Assembly (NCBI GenBank): GCA_963969595.1
Contig: OZ018410.1
Coordinates: forward strand, 29,454,913-29,518,912
DNA from: Neckera pumila
Lineage: Eukaryota > Streptophyta > Bryopsida > Hypnales > Neckeraceae
Direction: 5' to 3'
Length of the DNA: 64,000 bases
Below, piece after piece: positions 26,101-37,241 of this stretch. The position numbers and the translations under genes are program-made. Each line of letters opens with the position of its first letter. Within the stretch, counting starts at the first letter, position 1. Below the pieces are notes generated by a model that saw only the letters and a program-made list of their open reading frames with translations, did no database searches and had not been told where the DNA came from.

Positions 26101-26736
26101 CATTCATTAGAAGCGAAGATTTCACAGCACCCTTCTCCCTGGCGTGTGCATAATGATTAATGAGGAACAAACACGAAGTATTTCCAGATGCCATGATAAT
26201 TTCAAAAATTATGGGAAAGTTATGGATTTTTGAGTTATTTTTGGATCTTAAATTATAGAAATTACTTTTACTTTGATTTTGGTTGTGGCAACGGCAGACG
26301 GCACACGAGTGAATAATGAGGAACAAACACGAAGTATTTCCAGATACCATGATCATTTCAAAAATCAACTCACTATTTTCGCTCGCAAAATCAAACTGCT
26401 TTCTGTAATCCCTAAGGGCATGCATGGACTCTCAACGACAGTCCGCCAATTTCCTAAAGGTTTGAAGAACTCTGTCGACATAGAATCAACCACACATAGA
26501 ATTTCTGGCTGGAATCACGACACAGGCAGCCCAAAAGCAAAAATTAGCAGCGAAGTTCGAAACTCATGTACCGTTTCTTTGAGTTCCTTGCCATGCAAGC
26601 TTTCCAGCACGTTGAGGAAGCGATCCAGCAAGAAGGCGCCGTAATCCACCAACTTGTCATCATCGGAGACTTTCTTCGGCACCAGCAGGCGCATCTGCGC
26701 ATCGATAGACCGAATCTTTTGCAAATACGCTGCCAT
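20189..26736 (-). CDS. PPC: Phosphoenolpyruvate carboxylase, plant-type, C3-like
   Basis: Seven exons on the minus strand: 26736-26572, 25854-25457, 25063-24652, 23783-23541, 22879-22256, 21782-21021 and 20470-20189. All are GT-AG and in phase, encoding 961 residues, the usual length. The enzyme adds bicarbonate to PEP to make oxaloacetate in the cytosol, feeding anaplerosis. Visible features: phosphorylation site Ser10 in KIRSIDAQ; catalytic His173 in [16 protein letters not shown] (286-294); metal ligands Glu561 (VPLFEKL) and Asp598 (SDSGKDAG); His634/Arg636 in [12 protein letters not shown]; terminal QNTG (958-961). Ala775 in [10 protein letters not shown] is the residue that is Ser in C4 maize PEPC, so the enzyme is C3-type. 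At position -4 to Ser10 there is Gln instead of the usual Glu/Asp. Introns 1, 2 and 4 contain internal duplications. Confidence 0.98.
22880..23200. repeat. Tandem duplication inside PEPC intron 4
   Basis: Two copies of about 150-160 bp, starting at 22,880 and 23,041, share TGAATCCATCT, TTCACAACTCA, GAGAAATTCGT and CTACAATGGGAGATTTCTGAG. The copy next to exon 5 carries the true acceptor (CGACAG on the minus strand). The other copy retains the same CGACAG. Confidence 0.85.
25095..25440. repeat. Degenerate ~24-bp array filling PEPC intron 2
   Basis: The phrase GCAATTCACCGAG recurs with variation through almost the whole intron, for example near 25,115, 25,139, 25,250, 25,298, 25,362 and 25,387. 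It is often followed by CATA-CTCTG. Spacing between the clearest units is about 24 bp. The flanking exons are unaffected. Confidence 0.75.
25865..26500. repeat. Internal duplications in PEPC intron 1
   Basis: A 55-bp segment at about 26,156-26,210 recurs at 26,312-26,365; both read AATGAGGAACAAACACGAAG then TATTTCCAGAT. A third, weaker copy starts near 25,872. Downstream parts also match: 25,930-26,020 resembles 26,378-26,485, both ending in GTCGACATAGA. The intron therefore grew by repeated local duplication. Confidence 0.8.
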
Positions 26737-27603
26737 CTTTACACCTAACAGCCTCGATCTCTCTCCTTCTTTTCAATTCCACAACAAAAGTCACACTTCC
26801 ACTCGCCTCCAAAACTCGTACCCGCTCAATTCCTCGCCTGGCGCAACAAATCACACGGCGCTACACTACAACGCTACCCAAGTACTTTAGTACCAAATTA
26901 GGAAAGACATACACAGCACAGCTTTATATTGCATCCCCAAATTCCTACCCCCGAGGCTTACAAATTGCAACTCCTTCCCACCGCTCGAGCTCGCCTCACC
27001 ACGTTCCGATTCCCTATTACAGGGTCCAGTCAGGCGCGACTAATTGGCAGCATCATGAGCCAGGCACCGAGACTGGACGCCGCACCAGCTTGGCTACCCG
27101 GCTTTCGGCAGCAGAAAGCGGTATTAGAGAATACTACGAAGGTGTCTTATAAAGAATCTCCGGCACGAAGATCATCGCCATCCCGGAGCATTATTATTAA
27201 CACCAGGGGGTGGGGTGGGGTGGGGTGAGGTTCGGGGTCCACCTGCTCCCTCTCTCCTCCAGACTAGGTGTGGCAAGCACAGGAATCTAGTGCCCGTTGT
27301 CCTATTCCCAAGAGTTGGAAAATCTCAAAATCCTAAGCTTACCTTTTGCTTTGCCGTTGCAACATCACACCACATCACAGAACTTCAGTCTCTGTAACTG
27401 AAATATAAAATCTTCATCGGTCTCTACTAATAGAAAACACAGGCTCGCTTCTTGAGTTGCGAATTGTATGAAAAGTAAACAAAAAGTAAACAAAAAGTAA
27501 AAATGAATTCTAAACTTTTGGGGAACGCTTTGGCGGACGGCGATCACAAATTACGAGACCATCTTAATTGAGCTCTCCAAGACTGAAAGGCCTTGCAATT
27601 GAC
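26737..27603 (-). promoter_or_regulatory. PEPC 5' leader and promoter region
   Basis: This is the sequence upstream of the PEPC start on the minus strand. The start context is AAAGATGGC. About 26,750-27,230 is comparatively GC-rich and lacks a convincing open frame. I cannot fix a TATA box or transcription start site. Confidence 0.45.
27206..27225 (+). promoter_or_regulatory. G-quadruplex-forming motif upstream of PEPC
   Basis: Four runs of 4-5 guanines are separated by single thymines on the plus strand, about 470 bp before the PEPC start codon. This is a textbook intramolecular G-quadruplex pattern; the PEPC sense strand carries the complementary C-runs. Any effect on transcription is inferred. 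Confidence 0.7.
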
Positions 27604-27837
27604 GGTCGGGGTGAACTAGCCCCCTCGCTCGGCCGCTCCAAGTCATTCCAGGGGTGCAAGCAAAAAAATGCCCCCTATTTTGTGCCTGATTAATTTACCT
27701 TGTACATCTCTCCTGGCTAATTTGGGACCTCTGATTGCAAATATGAATTCAAAATTTACAGATTTTATCATGCGTGGAAAACCAAAAATTTCAGTGTTTT
27801 CCCAAACGGCCGAGCGAGGGGGTCAGTTCACCCCGGC
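27604..27837. mobile_element. Short TIR element flanked by TTGAC
   Basis: A 234-bp segment has imperfect inverted ends of about 32-35 bp. The left arm contains GGGGTGAACTAGCCCCCTCG and the right arm the inverted equivalent ending in CACCCCGGC. TTGAC directly flanks both ends (27,599-27,603 and 27,838-27,842), consistent with a 5-bp target duplication. The interior has no coding capacity. It is probably a MITE of unknown superfamily. Confidence 0.7.
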
Positions 27838-28488
27838 TTGACTCTCCATCACTGCTTGATGAAAACGGAAACACTGACTGAAGGTGGGGAAGCACCAGGA
27901 GCTGTGAACCATCGATCGGGCACCATCCATGAGATGCGGGAACTTGGGGTCCAGCGTAAACTGGTTCCAAGAACTTTAGAATTTGTTCCGGGGGTCGTGC
28001 ACTTGAATTTCTGATGAAATGGCGATTGTTTCGCGTGCCTATTCCGCTGCCATCCCACGGAACGCATGGCAGGCGCAGGCGTCGACGCACGGGAGATTCC
28101 TCATGCTGTGGTAGATCTTGAGGGGGGGTAGCCGCGTAGTTGATTTGAGCTTCGGGGTTCTAGGGTTTTAGGGCCTGTTCGCATGCAGGGCCGGACTTGG
28201 AGATGGAATCCAGGCGTCGAACTCCGAGGTCCGGTCCATGCCACATCTTGCTTCCGGATGCACACCGGTTATCAAATGAGAATTTCTGCTTTTTTTGTAA
28301 CGGTTGAAATTTAGTGGCATGTGGCAACCAATGAATGAGGCACACCACGGAAGCAAGTCTTGGATTAGGTGAGACAAGGACACAAAAGCAGAAAGTTTTT
28401 AGCAAAATAATATGTCGTGTTCATGGAAAGAAGAGCGGGTTTGAAAATCCTAAAATCAAGGACAGAAGATAATGGAAAGAACCTGAGA

Positions 28489-28575
28489 TTCATATTGGAA
28501 ATCAAGTTGTGAAAGCGTTCATATTGGAAATCAAGTTGTGAAAGCGTTCATATCGGAAATCAAGTTGTGAAAGCT
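28489..28575. repeat. 29-bp unit in three tandem copies
   Basis: Three consecutive 29-bp units begin TTCATATTGGAAATCAAGTT and end GTGAAAGCG. The third differs at single bases (TATCGG) and at its end. I see no open frame or known function. Confidence 0.9.
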
Positions 28576-28738
28576 CTCCAACTGTGCCCAGTTGAAGAGC
28601 GGGTCAAGTCTCTGCATGCGAACAAATCCTTAACTAGTGATAGCAAAGAACCACCGGTTAAAGCTACGCTAACCCTTAGCGCTTCAACATTCAAAATCTA
28701 GGTCCTGATGTGGTCCGACATGACTCTAAACTACCATT

Positions 28739-29065
28739 ACAAAAAATTTGAGGCCTCAACAAGGCTGCTAAGCCTGCCCCCCCCCCCCTCCCCCCCGTGG
28801 TGATATTATGGAAAAAAAAAATGAAAATTGAAAATTGAAAATATAATGTGGTCGCATTTCAACCACGTCAACACTGTCAGCACCACATTAACGCCACATT
28901 GTTTTTGATATTTTTTTTCAGTATATATATTTTTTTCTTTTTTCTTTTTTCTTTTTTCTTTTTTCTTTTTTCTGAATTTTTCTTTTCTTTTTTTTTCGTA
29001 ATTGCACCCTGCGGGTGCCGAAGATCACACACTCGCAGTCTTGTTGAGGCCTAAAATTTTTTGTA
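28739..29065. mobile_element. TIR element with C-tract and T5-6C microsatellite inside
   Basis: The inverted ends of about 30 bp contain AGGCCTCAACAAG on the left and CTTGTTGAGGCCT on the right, with A/T-rich outer ends. The interior has C-runs at 28,777-28,796, a (T5-6C)n tract at about 28,930-28,975 and no coding potential. It is consistent with a non-autonomous DNA transposon. Confidence 0.65.
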
Positions 29066-31877
29066 ATGCGGATGATGGTGGTAAGGTACCCAAACAGAAT
29101 GGTGTAGTTGTAGGTTCAATACTTGGTGGTGACAGGTTGTATTTATCTAGCGTGAAAGTTGCCTTTCCGCTTGAAGGAACCCTTGCAGTGTGTTGTTCAA
29201 TACACTTGTGTCAAATATATAAAAAAATATTAAAAATAAAAATAAAAACCTGGAGATGAACAAAGGGGTTCTAAAGTTTTTTTTTACCATAAAACTAGTT
29301 CACATCCATCCAAATTGATACTTGACTTTTTGAAAACCACATTTTTTGTATGATGAAATTTGATGAAATTGAGGTTAATATTTATAAACATATAAGCAGA
29401 AACATGCAAAAATTCAATACAAGACTCGTGCCTTAAAGTATTAAGGGACCTTAAAATAACTCAAATAATACAAGGAACATCATCTCAAGGAGTATAAGGA
29501 TTACAACAAACTCTTGTTTGTACCATCGGTACAACTTGCTATTTTGTCTTACAAAGGCTCCCAGTGGCCCAAAGTAAAAAAGAATCTTTGTCATTGCTAA
29601 TCCAGTAAACTATTTGTGGAAGAAAAAATAGAATGGCAGAGTTGTTGTCCTTGACAAAATTGCAATTTTAGTGTGCCAAAGATGGAACATTTTAGTAGGG
29701 TCAAGCAATATTGTTCACTTTTCATCCAAAAAACATCAAACTAGGCTTGTTTAGTATACAACCAATGATTCTAATTTTTGATTGGTATATAATTAAAAAC
29801 TAAATGCTATAATTAAAAGTGCATTACAAACCACTTAAAATAGACAAAAAAATGATCCAATTTAGACTTTGAATAAACGGGAGAAATCTTTTGAAGAAAA
29901 AAAATTCAACCATGTCCAATATAGTCAATACATTAGCCTTCAACTTCACTTAGAGTGAGATTTTTTGCACTACGCATGGTTATGATAAGGTAGAAGACCA
30001 TATTTGCACCATGTGACTATTTGCGCCACTACCATACATTTCACTAGAGTATACATGAAAGCTTAAAATGTATATTATTAATATACAATATCATAAAGAG
30101 GTGGCTTTTGTTTGTGGCTCAGATAGGATCTTCTACCTTATCATATTCAATATATATATACTTGCCAAATTTCAAAAGTAGAGGAGTAGTTTTGTACAAG
30201 CTTCCCAAAGTTGCCTAGGCTACCCAATTTTTTCAAGACAATATAACTTTTAATCCAATCATTTGATCAAAAAAAAATTATATTCCCACCAAGGGGGTAG
30301 ATGTTTACCCTTTATGTAAATATTTGACCAACTAGAGAGTTTTGAGCTTTAAATCTTTATAGTAGAGAATTGAATTGAGAATCTAGCAAAAAAAATTCAA
30401 AAAAACTAGTCCCTAAGAGTTTTTGGTAGAAAAAAATATAGATAAAGGTCTTTTTAGAAGAACCTAATCATAAGATCTTAATTTTGCAAGATTTGTTTTC
30501 ATTCCAATGTCCATATGAACTAATTCTAAACCTTCTACAAAAATCATGAAGCACTAAATGATTACATCCCTAAAGACAAAACAAATTTTTTTCCAATATA
30601 CTAAACTGTACTTCATCTATCTCATGTAGCACCGACAGTAAGCTTTTGAAAGCATTCATAATCCACCGTGTAGATACTAGATCTCACTACAAAAAACTCA
30701 TAGAAAAAATGACTTGCAAAAACAACTACAAAGTAGTCATTGTGGTCGCATTTGAGTAAAAAAGGACTTCGAGGCCCTGGAGTCATTTTGATCAAGTTGT
30801 TTAGATAGGGGAAGCAACCCATTCTTGATCAACGCCCCATTGTAGCCATGTATGATTGTATACTGTTATCTTTCTGTGAAGGTTGAGATGAGCAGGGATC
30901 AATTATAGCATGGTTCTCGAGGCAGTTGTGGCACATTAAGATTGCCTCGAAGACTTTCAATATTGCAATCAACCCTTGGTTGATTTTGCAACAAGCCCTT
31001 GGTTGGAAATAGGAAAGTCTCTATAACCAGAATGGATAAAACAAAATCTTCAACCAAAAACTTCATAGTAAATACGTTTTGAGAAATAAAAATCTGAAAA
31101 ATTATGGAAACCTTCCGAACTCTATTTTTACACCCAAAAAAAATTCTCCACTAAAGAAACCCGCCTTGTAGATATACGTAATTTCTTAAATCATCGGAGA
31201 TGGGTTGCCTCCCCTAAATGATTGCCAATGTATTATCACCATCCATTTGTACTTTGTATATATAAATGGATGAGAAGTCGTTATTGTTGAATTGATAAAA
31301 AAAAATTGACTTCAAAAAATGGTTGTTGTGCTGCCATGAGGGAATGTGCTTCTCCCTTCCATCCCACGTGGACTTCCACATGGCCCATCATTTGTAAGTC
31401 ATTTTGAAGTTAAAACAAACCTATTACATATTTGACGTAGATAGCCATGTCAAAAGTCATTATATAGTCATTTAGAAGTTGCGATGGAGTCTTTGCACCA
31501 TTCAAAAGGACTAATCTGTGGCTAGTCATTCTAGTCATCTTGAAGTAACGTGGATTTTGGGTTCAGGTCACTCCCCAAGGATGTGGGAAGTCATTTTTCT
31601 ATCATTTTCAAATTGCAACGATGTGCGCAAAAAAAAATGTAATGCCAATTGCATGGGAAGTAGTCATTTTAGATTTGCATATGAGCATTTAAAGTTCCAC
31701 GGTGATACTCCATACGCAATACACCATATACAATATTTCATACACAATATGCCATACACAAGACATAATATACAATATACTATATGCCATACACCATACT
31801 TGGCAAAATGTGTCACATGGCTTCCAGAGCCACTTAGTGTGTTAGTATAAAGAGATGAAATGACAAGCCTTTAATAC
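29066..31877. other. AT-rich spacer, no gene seen
   Basis: No open frame in either strand resembles a protein family. There is a simple-sequence stretch of CATACAC/ATATAC phrases at 31,705-31,800. Nothing else stands out. Confidence 0.55.
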
Positions 31878-32720
31878 AAATGGGGTGGTAGGAGGCAAGA
31901 CAAATCATGAGGGATATATAAAATGCAGGAATTCGAGTTACAAGTAATATTTCAAACTTCATTTAGGCATTGTAGATTAACTTTCTTCAAAAAACTTTAA
32001 ACTAATCATTAGGAAGAATTGGAGCCCTCAAAGGGGCTGTGAGTGAGGGGAACGAGGGAACAGCAACTGATTTTTTTTTTTTTTTTCAAAAAAAAAAAAA
32101 AATTCCCCCTCTAGCGAACGGGAGAGCCTGGACAGCGCCTGACACTGGCACTGAACCTTATTTTAATATTTAAAAAAACATAAAAATAGTTAATTTTATT
32201 TTTTTTTTATTTTTTTTTTTGGAATCTGATGTGGCACCATGGCGACCACATCAGCTTCCTAATTTGAGAATTAGTTTATTTTAATTAGTTTATTATTATT
32301 TTAATTATTATTTTAATATTTTTTATTTTTTATATTATTATTTTATTATTAATTTGTATTATTTTAATTATTTTAATTATAATTATAATATAATATTAAT
32401 ATTATATTATTATTATTAATTTTTAAATTTTTTAAAAATGAACCCCCATGTTAAAAAACAGAGGCGTTCCCCTCAAAGGGGCTGCACCTCCCTGAGGGGA
32501 ACTCCTCAAAGGGAAGCAGCCCCTTTGAGGGTTGCCATTTTTCCTAATGACAAGTTGGGAAATCAATCCTTTTTTCATCTGTAAAAGTCCATTTTGGATT
32601 TTGAGCCTCAAATCAAAAGATGTAGACAAATTTGAGAATGTAGATTGAAAAGGATATTTTCTTTGACATTTTTTAACCCCATTTCTGAATTTTGTCCATC
32701 CTTGTTGTATGTGCAAGCCT
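31878..32720. repeat. Foldback repeat family B, copy 2, with nested element
   Basis: The left part (from TGGGGTGGTAGGAGG) and right part (to about 32,720) match the foldback at the window end, including CATTTAGGCATTGTAG. Inside, 32,025-32,531 is bounded by CCCTCAAAGGGGCTG and its exact inverted copy. It contains a T16/A15 palindrome near 32,070-32,101, a small hairpin around 32,226-32,256 and a pure A/T stretch at 32,270-32,430. Confidence 0.6.
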
Positions 32721-34093
32721 GCAAGGTTGACTGCTTTCTAAAGGTGGCCAATTCAAGCGGAAAATCTTATCTAATAGGAGCCATGGAATTGTCAAAGTAG
32801 CATACAAAGAATACTTAGATCATGAAGACCACTTGCAAAAAACGTGTGTGTAATTATGTAGTTGTCCTGGCTCTTTGACAATGATGCAAAGAAAGTGGCA
32901 TGCAAAGTGTATGTATAGCACATAATAAATGGAATTGCAATTAAAGGGCTTCAAAAATGTAGTGCACTAGGTGCTCAGTAGTCTATGACTTTTCCATTAC
33001 CATCTTCCATCGCCAAAAGTCATTATGTACAGTCATGGCAACAGAGTCATGATGTAGTTGTCCATGGACGGTAGAAGCGCATGTGAACAACCTCCAAATG
33101 CATTGCCAATGTCAGATTCTATATTGGACTGTTGAAGACACAGAGTTGAGTGAACCCCCAATGTTTTTACATTCACATTGAAACAAAGCGTAGTTATAGG
33201 GCGTAGCTTTGTTCTATGCATTGTTGTCTACATTCTAGTCCTAATACTAAACTCACTACTATGAGAGCCAGCCTTGGAGATCATGCATACATATGACCAC
33301 AATGGCTTGTACAACAACTCCGTCGTGGAAACTCATTACCGTAAACCATATCATTGTCAAACATTTTTGTAGTAATTCCGAAATGCCTAAAAGAGTTGAT
33401 ATAAGAAATCCCTCACTATGTGCTTCTTGTGACCCCTACGGATTCGAAGCTGAATCATATAAGCTCTTCAAAAATTGTATACTAATAGTGGCAAAAATTG
33501 TAAGAAATAATTGGTCCCATATTTGTAGGAGATTAAATAAATCATACAAGAAAATCCGTCATGAATTCATCAATTTAAGGTGGTTGAACTAATATATTGA
33601 AATCGCACTCTAATCTTCAATGACATCACTGTGCATTTGCAATGCAGAAGTCTCAAATTTTTCTATTCACTCACTAAATGTATACTTAGAGTAATTAGGA
33701 GCTAAGGCCCTTTAAAAAATAACTTACAAAATTCATTTTTGAATGAAATTTTAAAATTCTTAAAATTTTTTTTTAGGAGAAGGTTTGTTTGCAAGAAGAG
33801 TCTCACCATTGGGATTATGGTGTCTCAAATCTATGTATCCCATTTTTATTAACATTTTTTTGTTTCATTCGATCTTAGACCTACTTCTACTTGCTAATTT
33901 TCTATTATGTGGAAATCAAGTTATGATATGCAGTAAACTATTTCTTTCACTCTCAACTGAAATGTCCACTTCCAAAAATGGAAGGATGAACGACGTTTCA
34001 TTTTAATAATTTGATAATAAGGTTTTCATTGTGGCATGTTTGGCTGCCCAGAGTATGTTATGTAACAAGAATTTGTAATACTGTCATGGTTTG
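32721..34093. other. AT-rich spacer, no gene seen
   Basis: A 99-codon open frame at 33,293-33,592 has no recognisable motif, no splice context and ordinary spacer composition, so I do not call it a gene. No RNA gene or repeat was recognised. Confidence 0.5.
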
Positions 34094-35300
34094 TTTAACC
34101 CCTAAAGTTCAATGACTATGTCTTCATCAAAAAATGATCAGAAATTGCCATTTTTAGTACAAGTACCCATTTTTGGGAAAAAAACTTTTTTTGACACATG
34201 TCACCGTAAGATCTTGTAGTAAGGGAGGAGGTTCTTAAACCGCTTGGGCTCTAAAATCGCCCACCTCCTCAATGTTCACTGCTTGTACATGTTGCTTTTT
34301 GCAATGTACAAGTTGTGAACATTTGAGGAGGTGGGTGATTTTAGAGCCCTTTGAAGCGTCAAAAATTTGAACTTCAAAAATTCATAACTAATTCCACAAA
34401 GCTCCAAAAAATATGAAACGACTTGGGTTGGATGCCAATTTCATTTGTCTTTGAAGGAAAATTTACTAAAAAATATTTCAAGAAGTTTTACCTCCCCAAA
34501 ATTCAGATTCAGCTCTTAAGTGAGCGCTTTATGGACCTCCTCCCTTATGCTGACTTGAGAACATTTGTTAGAAATTTCAGAAATTTTGACCGCTTGGATT
34601 GCAAGATATAAGCAATCAAATTCCTTGAAATCATTTGTTTGGCCATACAAAAAAAAGGGCAGCTGCACTTCACAAGCTCATTTTTTGATGAAAAAATGTC
34701 CAAAATGGTGGTGCTTATTTAAATTCTATTTCCTAGACAAGTTGTCTACATGCTTGAAAATTTTCACTTCATTTGGAATTGTCCAACGTATAGTAAAAGA
34801 ATAGTAAGTACATAGTAGTAGAGAAAGGTTCAAAATTCTAAATTGTAAAGAATTTTATTATAGAATTGAAAATGCCAATTCCAATGGTTGCAATGTTGTA
34901 ATAAACAATCTCCATTTTAGGATTTCATTTTTTTTTTAATAATGAAAATTGAGTAAGATGAAGGACTGCAAAATTTATTTTACAGTAGCCAGTAAGGAAT
35001 CCATAACTGCCCACAAACTAAAAATCTTCATAACTTTTGACTCATTCATCAAAATTGAATGATTCAAAGCTTTCTACATATATACAACTTTATAAAACCA
35101 ATTTCCAATTTTTTTCTTTTTGAAAGTAGTGATTTAAAAAAATCTCTCTCCATCTACCTAGTTACAAAAAAAAATAACGTATTAGGCTAGAATTTTTGAC
35201 TCACATTTCCAAATGTCCTGGAATTTAGTGCATATGAAAAATATTCCTTGCGTACACCTTCTATTAAAATTTAAGCCTTAAAGTACAGAAAAATCTAGTC
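34094..35300 (+). repeat. TIR-element family A, copy 3, with inserted hairpin
   Basis: The copy starts TTAACCCCTAAAG and follows copy 2 through to about 35,290, where similarity stops before the right terminus. Relative to copy 2 it has extra sequence at roughly 34,225-34,550. That includes a hairpin and a segment shared with 41,280-41,440. A 79-codon open frame at 34,565-34,804 lines up with frames in copies 1 and 2. Confidence 0.6.
34246..34349. repeat. Strong 104-bp hairpin
   Basis: The left arm from GGGCTCTAAAATCGCCCACC pairs with the right arm GGTGGGTGATTTTAGAGCCC. The stem is about 45 bp and closes near GCTTTTTGC. It could be a MITE or a source of small RNA; no expression evidence is available. 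Confidence 0.75.
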
Positions 35301-35626
35301 ATACATACATGCACTAAAATTTTATGTAGCCCCAGAACACATGCCAGTTCATTAGGAGTTCAATAGCTATGCAATGAATTATTCCGAAAATCACACTTGC
35401 ACATAATGAAAAGAGAAGTATATAAGTATTTTATATGTATCATACAATACAAAATTGGAAAAATGCATGACTTGGTCATTGTACTACTTTTCGCACATCA
35501 ATATATGTAGTGAATTACGGTATAAAGAAAGGACTCTATGAGTGTGTCTAAAGCCTATAGCTATGTACTTCTGTCCGATCTACGTTGTTGTTATCTACAA
35601 TACCATAAAGTGCACTTAATCGATAT

Positions 35627-37079
35627 TCATGGGGCTGTCTGTTGTACCACTAGAACCTGCTTTGTCGTCGTTTGCCCCGGCTCTACGATGCAGTCTTTGT
35701 CCGAGCCAAGACAAAGTCGTTGAACTCTAGACCAGGTTCGTTTGGCTGGTCCATCTTCCTCGAGTATGGCCTTCAGATATTGCGAGCCACGCAGTTGTTC
35801 AAGAGCTTGCTGAGTCCCAAAACTATGTATGTCGATCAAAAAATCTATCGCATTGTTTTTAAAAATCTCTCTCCATTTCGATTCCGATAGCTGAAGCATC
35901 TCATGAGTTCCCGATATTTCATATTTGGACTCATCCACGACTTGAACCCCATCATCATTAGTGATACGTATTCCATCACGCCCCCATTGCCATGATTTTG
36001 GATGAAGTCCGAATCAGAATTGTTTGGTAGTTTTGTCCCAATGTCCAATGAAGCATTGATAGAAGAAATTCTGCTGTCCAAGATTGAACTTGTCTTTGAT
36101 AGGGATCAAGTTCTTGCACACTTCTACAACCTGAGCAAGATCACTCTCCCAACCCCATTCTTTCGCGAACACCGATTTCTCCCCAGAGTGGTGCTTGAAA
36201 CATCAACTCTAGACAAGGTTGTATCCCCATATATCAAAAATATGGGGGGAATTTATTATATTGAATTTCCAATCTGACGACATGTATGGAACCAAGCCAA
36301 ACAACTCGTACAAGCGCTCGTGGAATGGAGCCTTACATACAACGCACCGCCTACGAGTTATCATCAAATTGATCAAACAAAACGGGTGGTAGAAGTGCTC
36401 GCATGTATCCAAGTGCATTCCACCTTCGAGACCAAATGGATTTAAGCAAATAATGCACGTGGGCCCATCTGAAATGAAGCTAGAAGGCTTTGGCCACAAC
36501 AACTTCGGCTCATATGTGATATGTGAAGTAACTGCGTTCTTGAAATCCCAATTGTGTTTGGATCAATCAATGGTCTTCATGTTGCCGCCAATGGGTTTCA
36601 TTACCCAGTCTTCCCGATCAAAAAGGTCATCGGGTAGTTTTATGGATGAGTGTCTCAAAAGCGACAGTCATTGCCTCACTAAGAGTCACTAAAATCAAGA
36701 GCATCATTTTGACATAAGCCACGTGGTTGAATGCTGTTGGATGACTTGGATCCTAGTTGAATGATGGGTACTTCACACACTTGTGGCAGAGTTTATACAT
36801 TAAAGCGGGCTTTGTACCGTACATTGGGCAGGTACTTGAATAAATTGGCATAGATTTGGAGGCTTGTGAGATTGCACACGTGCAAGCAACAACTGTGATT
36901 GCAGGTACTTCATAATGAACATGGTGGATGAAGAGTAAAGAGTGAGGATTTTCAAGGCATGCTGGCTCTAAAGAGGGAGATTGCGTGCCTGTCAACCATT
37001 GATTCATTAGGATTTGGGATGGACGTTCAAGATGAAGACAGAACACACTTATCATATTAAATGAACGTGCCAAAGACAA
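35627..37079 (-). pseudogene. Decayed gene with RING-like Cys/His cluster (minus)
   Basis: One long coding-like frame runs on the minus strand from about 36,660 to the stop at 35,627-35,629. It is joined upstream to 36,755-37,079 by a stop and one frame change near 36,640. In-frame stops are TAG 36,753, TGA 36,563, TAG 36,209, TGA 36,203 and TGA 36,014. Between them the text stays protein-like with no indel for more than 1 kb. About 36,290-36,465 encodes CIICLNPF, then CEHFYHPFC, then RRRCVVC. This is a Cys-x2-Cys ... Cys-x-His-x2-His-x2-Cys ... Cys-x2-Cys cluster of RING-like spacing. Another Cys/His patch (CPMYG ... CHKC) lies further upstream. I do not recognise the family. It lies head-to-head with the next pseudogene, about 160 bp apart. 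Confidence 0.7.
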
Positions 37080-37241
37080 TCCTGTTGTTTTACAATTAGC
37101 TGTGTCTGTGGTACTTTTCTAAGCTTAACACATGTTTTAAGTTTGTCAGTGTTGCTCAATTGTATAGTACTGTAGTATTGTCACAGTACGTGTTTGATTC
37201 ATCTAGAGTTTGTTGTTCTTTGCTAAGTACTGAAATTTGCA

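Noticed and set aside
33293..33592. 99-codon plus-strand frame
   Set aside because: No motif, no splice context, no homologue that I recognise, and ordinary spacer composition.
36453..36692. 79-codon plus-strand frame opposite the decayed zinc-cluster gene
   Set aside because: Shadow of the minus-strand coding text, which carries the Cys/His motif.
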